A stretch of 22,654 bases of DNA from Caryophanales bacterium (lineage in GTDB: Bacteria; Bacillota_I; Bacilli_A; RFN20; CAG-288), in the NCBI GenBank assembly GCA_021621525.1, contig JAJVUU010000027.1:1-22654 (forward strand). Direction: 5' to 3'. This document shows positions 6,345 to 13,180 of the stretch, piece after piece; positions within the stretch are counted from its first letter, which is position 1, and every line of letters begins with the position of its first letter. A program made the translations under genes and the position numbers. The notes beneath the pieces were generated by a model. That model made no database searches. It was not told the origin of the DNA and saw only the letters and a program-made list of their open reading frames with translations.

Positions 6345-9008
6345 TCATTCTTCGGAATCGTCGTCGCCCTGCTTCTCAGCCCTTCTCAGGAGTTCTTCGA
6401 GGGCTTTGTCCTGCTGCACGGGTTCCTCTGCGCTTTCTGGCTCCTGTGCTTCAAGCTCCTGATCGGAAGGAAGGACGGAAACAGAGGAGATGGATTCCTT
6501 GTCACGGATGGAGATGACCTTGACGCCGATGGTGTTTCTGCTCATCTCCCTGAACTGGGTAAGGGAAGTGCGCATCGTCGTTCCCTGGCTGGTGATGATG
6601 ATGATGTCTTCGTCGCCTTTGACATTTTTGATGACGCAAAGTCCGCCATTCTTTTCGGTGGTCTTCATCGTCCTGACACCCTTGCTTCCACGTGCCGTGA
6701 TACGGTATTCATGGACATCGGTAATCTTTCCATAGCCGTTCTGGCTGAGGGAGAAGATCTTGTCTCCGTCAAGGGACGTGACAAGCCCGACGACTTCACA
6801 GCCCGGGGCAAGATCGATACCTTTGACGCCGCTTGCGGTTCTTCCCATGCAACGGACGTCATTTTCGTTGAAGGAACAGACCTTGCCTTCGGATGAGCCG
6901 AGGGAGATGATGGCCTGGCCGTTGGTGTGACGGACATCCAAGAGGACGTCGTCGTCTCTCAAACCGATGGCAATCTTGCCGTTGACATTGATGTTTTCGA
7001 AATCCTTTGCAGGTGAACGCTTGACGATACCCTGCTTTGTGGCAAAGAAGAGATAGGAATCATCGTTGTAGTCATCCATGGAGATGATGGCCGTGACTTC
7101 TTCCTTGTCCATGAGCTTGAGCAGGTTGACGATCGGTATGCCTTTGGAAGTCCTGCTTCCTTCCTGAATCTGATAACCGCGGCAATGATAGACCCTGCCG
7201 AGGTTGGTGAAGAAGAGGACGTCTGTCTTGGTCTTGGAATGACGGAGAATCTTGATGTCATCGTCATTCTTGGTCTTCATGCCCTGGACACCGATGCCTC
7301 CTCTGTTCTGGGCACGGAATTCACTCGGATCGACTCTCTTGATATATCCGCCTTTGGTAAGGAAGATGAGAATCTCCTTGTTTGGAATGAGGTCTTCGTC
7401 ATCTTCGTCGAGGTCAAAGTCGGAAATCTCAGTTTTTCTGGCATCGCCATATTTCTTCTTGATGTCTTCCAGTTCACCGATGAGGGTCTCTTCAAGGACG
7501 TGTTCATCGGAAAGGATGGCATTGTAATGCTTGCAGTCTTCTTCGAGTCCGCTCTTTTCACTGAGGTACTTATCCTGTTCAAGTCCGGTCAATCTTCTGA
7601 GAGGCATGTCCAAGATGGCTTTGCACTGGACTTCGTCAAAACCGAATCTTTCGATAAGTCTACCCTGAGCTTCTTCATAGGTCTTTGAAGAACGGATGAT
7701 GTGGACGGTCTCATCGATGGCATCGGCGACGATGAGAATGGCTTCGAGAATATGGACTCTGGCCATGGCCTTCTTCAGGTCAAACTGCGTTCTTCTGCGG
7801 ATGACGTTCTTCTGATGGTCGATATAGATCTGAAGGGCCTGCTTCATAGGCAGGACCTTGGGTGTGCCGTTATCCAGGGCAAGCATGTTGACGGCGAAGT
7901 TGGACTGCAAAGCGGTGTAGTGGAAGAGATGATTCAGCACAAGGGCATCGCTTGCACCCTTCTTGAGGACGACGACAAAATGGGTACCCATCTTTTGAGA
8001 TGAGTAATCGGCAACCTGGGCGATTCCGTCGATGACCTTGCTGTCGGCAAGGTCGACAATCTTTTTGGCAAGGTCGCGCTTGTTGACCATGTATGGAAGT
8101 TCATAGAAGATGATTTCGCAGTGTCCGTTCTTTTCTTCGACACGATATTTGGCTCTGACTTTGACGGAGCCTCTTCCGGTCATGAAGTAGTTGCGGATGC
8201 CGCTTCTTCCCATGATGGTGCCTCCGCCGGGGAAGTCCGGACCCTTGATGATGCCCATGAGGTCATCTGCTTCCATGTCTGGATTCTGAATCAATGCCTG
8301 GGCGGCAGAGATGGTCTCGGCAAGGTTGTGCGGTGGAATGGAAGTGGCCATACCGACGGCGATACCGCTGGACTCGTTGCATAAAAGGTTCGGGAAGCGG
8401 GATGGCAAGACTGTCGGTTCCTTTCCATCGGCATCATAGGTGTCGATGAAGGGAACGGTGTCCTTTTCGATGTCCTTGGTCATTTCCAAGGCAATCTTGG
8501 AAAGTCTTGCCTCGGTGTAACGGGAAGCTGCCGGTTCGTCGCCGTCCTGACTTCCAAAGTTACCATGTCCTTGGACAAGGGTATAACGCATGGCAAAATC
8601 CTGAGCCATACGGCACATGGCAAGGTAGATGGAGGAATCGCCGTGCGGATGGTATTTACCCATGACGTCACCGACGATACGTGCGGATTTCTTGAAAGGC
8701 TTGTCTGGTGTGACGCCCATTTCCCACATGGCGTAGATGATACGTCTCTGAACAGGCTTCATACCATCTCTTGCGTCAGGGATGGCACGGCTGGTCAATG
8801 TGGATACGGCATAATCGAGGAAGGATGTCTTGATTTCGGCACCGAATTCATCCGGCGTGATGCCTGCGACGATACCTTCCTGAAGGCCGACTATGCCTGC
8901 GCCCTTCTTTTCGGCAAATTCCTTGTCGGAGAGTTCTTTTTCATCCTTAGTCTCATCCGAGGCAGCATCTTCCGGTTCGTTTTCTAATTTTTTATCTTCT
9001 TCAGCCAT
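6345..9008 (-). CDS. gyrA: DNA gyrase subunit A
   Basis: An 887-residue type IIA topoisomerase breakage-reunion subunit. Relative to E. coli GyrA it has about 42 extra residues at the N terminus, rich in Glu, Asp and Lys. The core begins at FLDYAVSTLTSRAIPDARDG. The catalytic tyrosine is Y164 in AASRYTEARLS. The quinolone-contact segment reads HPHGDSSIYLAM: Ser at the Ser83 position (S125) but Leu at the acidic 87 position (L129). The C-terminal half is the beta-pinwheel DNA-wrapping domain. Its GyrA box is degenerate (QNRGGIG), and it ends in an acidic, Gln-rich tail. The start has a perfect AGGAGG that overlaps the gyrB stop codon, 14 bp after gyrB, so translation is tightly linked. ParC is excluded by the gyrB-recF context. 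Confidence 0.96.
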   Translation of the reverse strand: MAEEDKKLENEPEDAASDETKDEKELSDKEFAEKKGAGIVGLQEGIVAGITPDEFGAEIKTSFLDYAVSTLTSRAIPDARDGMKPVQRRIIYAMWEMGVTPDKPFKKSARIVGDVMGKYHPHGDSSIYLAMCRMAQDFAMRYTLVQGHGNFGSQDGDEPAASRYTEARLSKIALEMTKDIEKDTVPFIDTYDADGKEPTVLPSRFPNLLCNESSGIAVGMATSIPPHNLAETISAAQALIQNPDMEADDLMGIIKGPDFPGGGTIMGRSGIRNYFMTGRGSVKVRAKYRVEEKNGHCEIIFYELPYMVNKRDLAKKIVDLADSKVIDGIAQVADYSSQKMGTHFVVVLKKGASDALVLNHLFHYTALQSNFAVNMLALDNGTPKVLPMKQALQIYIDHQKNVIRRRTQFDLKKAMARVHILEAILIVADAIDETVHIIRSSKTYEEAQGRLIERFGFDEVQCKAILDMPLRRLTGLEQDKYLSEKSGLEEDCKHYNAILSDEHVLEETLIGELEDIKKKYGDARKTEISDFDLDEDDEDLIPNKEILIFLTKGGYIKRVDPSEFRAQNRGGIGVQGMKTKNDDDIKILRHSKTKTDVLFFTNLGRVYHCRGYQIQEGSRTSKGIPIVNLLKLMDKEEVTAIISMDDYNDDSYLFFATKQGIVKRSPAKDFENINVNGKIAIGLRDDDVLLDVRHTNGQAIISLGSSEGKVCSFNENDVRCMGRTASGVKGIDLAPGCEVVGLVTSLDGDKIFSLSQNGYGKITDVHEYRITARGSKGVRTMKTTEKNGGLCVIKNVKGDEDIIIITSQGTTMRTSLTQFREMSRNTIGVKVISIRDKESISSVSVLPSDQELEAQEPESAEEPVQQDKALEELLRRAEKQGDDDSEE

Positions 9009-9022
9009 TGTCTGTTACCTCC

Positions 9023-11230
9023 TTAGATGTCCAGGTTCTTGACGAACTTGGCGTTGGATGTGATGTAGTCTTTTCTCGGCTCGACATTCTCGCCCATGAG
9101 ATCGATGAGGGCATCGTTGGCATCCTGGGCGTCTTCGATGGTGACCTGAAGCATACGGCGATGGTTCTTGTCCATGGTCGTCTCGTCAAGCTGACTCGGA
9201 TCCATTTCACCAAGACCCTTGTAACGCTGGAGCGCATATCTGGCCGTGGTCGGAAGCTTTGCCTTGATGGCATCGAGCTCCTCGTCGTTGAATGCGTAAT
9301 AGTGGTGTCCCTGATAGGTGAGTCTGTAAAGCGGAGGCTGGGCGATGTAAAGATGTCCTTCTTCGATGAGTGGCTTCATGAAGCGATAGAAGAAGGTCAT
9401 GAGAAGAATACGGATGTGGGAACCGTCGACATCAGCATCGGTCATGATGACGACCTTGTCATATTTGATTTTGGAAACATCGAACTGCTCGCCCTGGCCG
9501 GCGCCGATGGCTGTGACCATGTTGTAGATTTCGGCATTCTTTTCGATACGGGTTGCCTGGGCTTTTTCGACGTTGAGAATCTTACCTCTCAGAGGGAGGA
9601 CGGCCTGAGTCCTGGCATCCCTTCCCATGACGGCGGAACCGCCTGCGGAATTACCCTCGACGATGAACAGTTCTCTTTCCTTCGGGTCTTTGGAGATACA
9701 GTCGGTGAGCTTGTCAGGAAGACCGGCACCGGCAGAGAGTTTTCCCTGAGCCTGGGCACGGGCCTTTTCTGCGGCTTTTCTTCCCTTGTAGGCAGAGATG
9801 ACTCTGTCATACCATGCCTTTCCTTCCTTCGGATGCTCCATGAGCCATTCCTTGAGGAAGTCGCCGACGATGGAGGAAGTGATCTTACGGACTTCGTCGT
9901 TGCCGAGTTTGTCCTTGACCTGTCCTTCGTATTGCGGATTGGTGTGCTTGACGCTGAGGACGACGGTAAGTCCCTCCAGGCAGTCTTCGCTGCGGAAGTT
10001 CTCGTCGTTCTGCTTCAGCCATTCCTTGGAGCGGAAATAGTTGTTGAGCTCACGTCCGATGGCAAGTCTGAAGCCTTCTTCGTGGGTTCCGCCTCCGGTC
10101 GTCCTGATGTTGTTGCAGAAGCTGGACATGTTGAGGATGCCGCTTCTTGTAGGCTGGAAGGCTGCTTCGACGATGACGGTCGTCGGCTTGACGTCAAGTC
10201 CGCCGGTGTTGACCGTGGAGGCTCCGTTTACATAAGGGACTTCTTCAAAGACCTTGTCCTTTTCTTGGTTGATGTAATTGACATATTCGATGATGCCGCC
10301 GTTGAAGCAGTAATGGGCCTGCTGGATGTTGGCCGGATCACGGACATCCTCGATGGTGATGTCGATGCCTTTGGTGAGGTATGCGGTCTGTCTCAGATAG
10401 GTTGCGATGGTGGAGAAGTCAAAAGTCGTCGTCTCCTTGAAAATCAGGGGATCCGGTGTGAATTCGACGGTCGTTCCTGTCTTTTCAAGAGGACAGGTTC
10501 CTGTGACCATGAGGCCGGGTGCTACGGTGTGTCCGCCGTCGACGAAGTGAATCTGGTGGATTTCTCCGCCACGATAGACGGTGACGTCGACCTTGGTGGA
10601 AAGGGCATTGACGGCTTTGACACCGATGCCGTGAAGACCACCGGAAATCTTATAGCCGGTCTTGTCATTGAATTTACCGCCGGCATGAAGGATGGTGTAG
10701 ACGGTCTCGACAGTGGAAAGGCCTGTCGTCTTGTTGATGTCGCAGGGGATGCCACGTCCGTCATCCTCGACTCTTACACGGTTGATCGGGTTTTCGGCGG
10801 TCCCGGGAAGAATGGTGACCTTGATGTGCTTGCAGTATCCTGCGAGGGCTTCGTCGACACCATTGTCGACGGCTTCCCTGACCAGATGATGAAGACCACG
10901 GCTGCTGGTTGTTCCGATATACATGCCGGGACGCTGTCTGACGGCTTCGAGACCCTGAAGAATCTCGATGTCGGCACCGGTGTAGTCGTCTTTGGCCTTC
11001 ATTCTTTTTTCTTCGGTGGCTTCATCCAGATCGACATGGTCGACATGTTGCTCGTCGAAGCTTTCCTCTTTTGGCTCTTCGACGTTTTTCTTTGCATCCG
11101 GCCTGTCAGCCTTTGGACCGACGTTTTCGTCTGCGGCTACCTTTGCAACTTTGGCTTGCTGTTTTTCATAGATTTTGGCACGTTCCAAAGCACGTTTTTC
11201 TTCTTCGGTGAGTTCTTTTTCTTCACTCAT
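9023..11230 (-). CDS. gyrB: DNA gyrase subunit B
   Basis: A 735-residue ATPase subunit of gyrase. The GHKL ATPase domain begins near residue 90 (GLEAVRQRPGMYIG), with REAVDNGVDEALAG as the Asn/Asp motif and GRGIPCDI and GGLHGIGVKAVNALS after it. The TOPRIM domain shows EGNSAGGSA, PLRGKILNVEKA and TDADVDGSHI. About 75 residues before the ATPase domain are an extra, highly charged Lys/Glu/Asp-rich segment absent from the usual 640-residue GyrB. An upstream in-frame ATG would add 11 residues (MASHYRKGKNT), but the ATG at 11230 has AAAGGGG well placed and overlaps the recF stop by 8 bp, so I choose it. Between recF and gyrA in a normal replication-gene order. Confidence 0.96.
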   Translation of the reverse strand: MSEEKELTEEEKRALERAKIYEKQQAKVAKVAADENVGPKADRPDAKKNVEEPKEESFDEQHVDHVDLDEATEEKRMKAKDDYTGADIEILQGLEAVRQRPGMYIGTTSSRGLHHLVREAVDNGVDEALAGYCKHIKVTILPGTAENPINRVRVEDDGRGIPCDINKTTGLSTVETVYTILHAGGKFNDKTGYKISGGLHGIGVKAVNALSTKVDVTVYRGGEIHQIHFVDGGHTVAPGLMVTGTCPLEKTGTTVEFTPDPLIFKETTTFDFSTIATYLRQTAYLTKGIDITIEDVRDPANIQQAHYCFNGGIIEYVNYINQEKDKVFEEVPYVNGASTVNTGGLDVKPTTVIVEAAFQPTRSGILNMSSFCNNIRTTGGGTHEEGFRLAIGRELNNYFRSKEWLKQNDENFRSEDCLEGLTVVLSVKHTNPQYEGQVKDKLGNDEVRKITSSIVGDFLKEWLMEHPKEGKAWYDRVISAYKGRKAAEKARAQAQGKLSAGAGLPDKLTDCISKDPKERELFIVEGNSAGGSAVMGRDARTQAVLPLRGKILNVEKAQATRIEKNAEIYNMVTAIGAGQGEQFDVSKIKYDKVVIMTDADVDGSHIRILLMTFFYRFMKPLIEEGHLYIAQPPLYRLTYQGHHYYAFNDEELDAIKAKLPTTARYALQRYKGLGEMDPSQLDETTMDKNHRRMLQVTIEDAQDANDALIDLMGENVEPRKDYITSNAKFVKNLDI

Positions 11231-12332
11231 GGTGTTCTTCCCCTTTCTGTAATGTGATGCCATTGCTGGTATATGTCGTATAATTCAGGAATTCTTCAGG
11301 AATCTTGGTTCCTGTTACGAATACCTGCAGGTTGTCTTTGTTGATGGCGGAAAGCAGGTTCCGGCATCGCTTTTCGTCAAGGTCGGATGTGATGTCGTCA
11401 AGAAGCAGGAGCGGCCTGATGCCGAGCTTTTCGCTTAGCAGGTCCAACACGGCCAGTTTCAGGCTCAGGGACGCGATTCTGTTCTCCCCTTGGCTTCCAT
11501 ATGTCGAGAGCGGATTTCCGTTCAGACTGCCCGATAAATCGTCTCTGTGAGGGCCTAGAGCCGTGACCTTGCGGATATTTTCTACGGATTTGTTCTGTTC
11601 GAACAAGGCAAGGGATGCTTTGATGTAGCTTTCCTCATCGTCATCCAAAGGGCAGGATGTCTTATATTTCAGGGAAAAGCTCTTTTTCTCTTCGCCGAAG
11701 AGTTCCATATAATATCTGCCGGCTTTTCCTGAAAGTGACCTGACCAGTTCCTTTCGGTCTTGGATGATTCGGTAGGAAAGGTTGATCAGTTGATTGCGGT
11801 ACGCATCGATGATGTCCTGATCATAATTCTGCTGGAGGGCGGCATTCCTCATCTTGAGCAGTTTCTTGTATCTTGAAACTGCATAGAGATATCTCGGTGA
11901 AAGCTGCGAACAGGTTTCGTCAAGAAGCTTTCGACGAAGCTCTGGCTCATCTTTGAAGAAGAAGACGAGGCTAGGTTCGTAATAGACGGCAATCAGCTTG
12001 CCGAGGATACCGGAGAGAGACTTGACCTTTTCGTCGTCGTAGGCAAATATCTTTCCCTCTTTTCCGATGATGCAGGAAAGATGATGGATCTTTCCGTCTT
12101 TTTCGGAATGAAATTCAAGATAGATGCTCGCTTCCTTGTATCCTTTTTGAATCAAAGAGGAGTCATCTGCCTTGCGGAAGCTTCGCCCCAGGGTTGTGTA
12201 ATAGATGGCCTCCAGGACATTGGTCTTGCCGATTCCGTTGCTTCCGGTGATGTAGATTCTGTCTAGGCTGAAACCGACATCGAGATTCTCGTAATTCCGA
12301 AAATGGTTCAGAATCAGTCTGGTGACGTACAT
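11223..12332 (-). CDS. recF: DNA replication and repair protein RecF
   Basis: A 369-residue SMC-like ABC ATPase that helps load RecA at gaps through RecO and RecR. The Walker A motif is GSNGIGKT at residues 30-37 after FRNYENLDV. The signature motif is in GSQGENRIASLSLKLA, and Walker B is LLLLDDITSDLDEKR. The length is standard. The first 19 bp overlap the end of the yaaA-like gene and the last 8 bp overlap gyrB, indicating one transcript with translational coupling. The ribosome binding site is weak (GGTGA), as is common for an overlapping start. Confidence 0.96.
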   Translation of the reverse strand: MYVTRLILNHFRNYENLDVGFSLDRIYITGSNGIGKTNVLEAIYYTTLGRSFRKADDSSLIQKGYKEASIYLEFHSEKDGKIHHLSCIIGKEGKIFAYDDEKVKSLSGILGKLIAVYYEPSLVFFFKDEPELRRKLLDETCSQLSPRYLYAVSRYKKLLKMRNAALQQNYDQDIIDAYRNQLINLSYRIIQDRKELVRSLSGKAGRYYMELFGEEKKSFSLKYKTSCPLDDDEESYIKASLALFEQNKSVENIRKVTALGPHRDDLSGSLNGNPLSTYGSQGENRIASLSLKLAVLDLLSEKLGIRPLLLLDDITSDLDEKRCRNLLSAINKDNLQVFVTGTKIPEEFLNYTTYTSNGITLQKGEEHHE

Positions 12333-12544
12333 ATATTGTATTTTTCACCGTCGATTGAAACGACATCATGGTCTCTCAGCTTCTTTCCTCTGCGGGTTTC
12401 TTTTTCACCGTTGAAGGTGATGTCGTGGGTGGCAACGAAGATTTTCTCTTCTCCGCCGGTGGAGACCAGGTCAAGGAACTTGAGAAGTTGACCGAGGGTG
12501 ATATATTCGCCTTGAATCAGGATGGATGAACCGCTTTTTTTCAT
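12314..12544 (-). CDS. yaaA: S4-like RNA-binding protein of the recF locus (YaaA family)
   Basis: A 76-residue protein of the small S4-domain family that sits between dnaN and recF in most Bacillota. The S4 fold is visible: EYITLGQLLKFLDLV helix pair, GGEEKIFVA, then VTFNGE-type strand as ITFNGEKETRRGKKLRDHDVV. The start has GGAG seven bases upstream. It overlaps recF by 19 bp and is the first gene of the recF-gyrB-gyrA operon here. The exact cellular role of the family is not settled; RNA binding is inferred from the fold. What is odd is that dnaN does not precede it. Confidence 0.88.
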   Translation of the reverse strand: MKKSGSSILIQGEYITLGQLLKFLDLVSTGGEEKIFVATHDITFNGEKETRRGKKLRDHDVVSIDGEKYNICTSPD

Positions 12545-12563
12545 TTTGAGACTCCAATAAATA

Positions 12564-12592
12564 AATTAGTTTAAAACTAATTATATATTATA
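12564..12592 (-). promoter_or_regulatory. AT-rich promoter region and palindrome before yaaA-recF-gyrBA
   Basis: Two TATAAT hexamers on the minus strand (12587-12592 and 12580-12585) are candidate -10 boxes, with no good -35. Just downstream is a perfect 19-bp palindrome, AATTAGTTT-A-AAACTAATT, at 12564-12582. It would cover the transcription start and sits 20 bp before the yaaA ATG, so it could be an operator. About 70 bp around it are almost free of G and C. I see no DnaA-box cluster here. Confidence 0.45.
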
Positions 12593-12617
12593 TAATAATA
12601 TTTAAATAAATGATACT

Positions 12618-12636
12618 AAAAAAGGCTGTTTCAGCC
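12618..12636 (-). terminator. Minus-strand terminator upstream of yaaA
   Basis: On the minus strand GGCTG-AAA-CAGCC is followed directly by TTTTTT, an intrinsic terminator with a short 5-bp stem. No minus-strand gene lies before it in the window; the next gene is the divergent ArsR repressor. It may be left over from a gene once located upstream, or it may end an antisense or attenuated transcript. Confidence 0.55.
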
Positions 12637-12721
12637 ACGAAAAAGACTTCTATGTATTCTTACCCGTTTTTCAGAAACAAAGCGCTCAAACGGCAGGAAA
12701 AATGTGTATAATGGAAAAGAT

Positions 12722-13099
12722 ATGAACGAGAACAAAAAAACATCGGATGAAATCCAGAAAATCGAAGACGACATGCTTTCAAACAAATCTTTTGAGAGCC
12801 TATCTTCCTTCTATTCCATCTTTGCTGACAAGACGAGACTGATTTTGATTTCCCTGCTGTCTAGATATGAACTCTGTGTCAACGACATCGCAGAGATTCT
12901 GGGAATGTCCCAGTCAAGGATATCCCATCAGCTGGCCATTCTTCGTCAACATGATATCGTGACGACGAGGAGAGATGGAAAATCCATCGTCTATACGTTG
13001 ACGGACAACCATATCAAGGACCTCTTCAGGACCGGTCTGGAACACGTGTCTGAAAAAGACGAAGACCTGTATATGGACCGTAAGAAAAAAGGACTTTGA
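12722..13099 (+). CDS. ArsR/SmtB-family zinc-type metal sensor repressor
   Basis: A 125-residue winged-helix repressor that releases DNA when metal binds. The helix-turn-helix is CVNDIAEILGMSQSRISHQLAIL (residues 52-74) and the wing is RRDGKSIVYTL. The alpha-5 metal site is complete: D95, H97, H108 and E111 have exactly the spacing of SmtB D104, H106, H117 and E120, the zinc/cobalt-type site. The CadC-type alpha-3 site is not intact: only C52 of the ELCVC pair remains, the second Cys being Asn. A GTG at 12704 could add six residues, but the ATG at 12722 has GGAAAAG before it and gives a normal N terminus. The adjacent convergent P1B ATPase carries a matching operator, so this is its likely regulator. 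Autoregulation is not evident. Confidence 0.9.
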   Translation: MNENKKTSDEIQKIEDDMLSNKSFESLSSFYSIFADKTRLILISLLSRYELCVNDIAEILGMSQSRISHQLAILRQHDIVTTRRDGKSIVYTLTDNHIKDLFRTGLEHVSEKDEDLYMDRKKKGL

Positions 13100-13105
13100 T
13101 CATCC

Positions 13106-13139
13106 TGCCTGGAACATGAATGTCTTCCAGGCATTTTTT
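13106..13139 (+). terminator. Terminator of the ArsR-family gene
   Basis: TGCCTGGAA (13106-13114) pairs perfectly with TTCCAGGCA (13125-13133), followed by TTTTTT. It begins 6 bp past the stop codon. Confidence 0.92.
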
Positions 13140-13144
13140 GGTCG

Positions 13145-13172
13145 AAAAAAGGCAACCGTCTCGGGTTGCCTT
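13145..13172 (-). terminator. Terminator of the P1B ATPase gene
   Basis: GGCAACC (13151-13157) pairs with GGTTGCC (13164-13170), extended by AA/TT pairs. On the minus strand the hairpin is followed by six T. It starts 8 bp past the ATPase stop, back to back with the ArsR terminator. Confidence 0.92.
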
Positions 13173-13180
13173 TGGAGATA

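Noticed and set aside
9008..11257. A 749-codon open frame on the plus strand opposite all of gyrB (also 481-2064 opposite rhaD/rhaA, and 16045-17796 on the minus strand opposite nifJ).
   Set aside because: These follow from the strong codon bias of the real genes, which seldom use TTA, CTA or TCA and so leave few stops in the antisense frame. The translations have no recognisable domain and no ribosome binding sites.
12704..12721. GTG start for the ArsR-family repressor, and TATAAT at 12707-12712 as its promoter.
   Set aside because: The TATAAT has no -35 and would give an almost leaderless mRNA. The ATG at 12722 gives a more normal N terminus. The true promoter remains unplaced.
12720..12727. 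ATATGAAC half-site at the start of the ArsR gene as an autoregulatory operator.
   Set aside because: There is no matching inverted half at the right spacing, so one 7-base match is likely chance.
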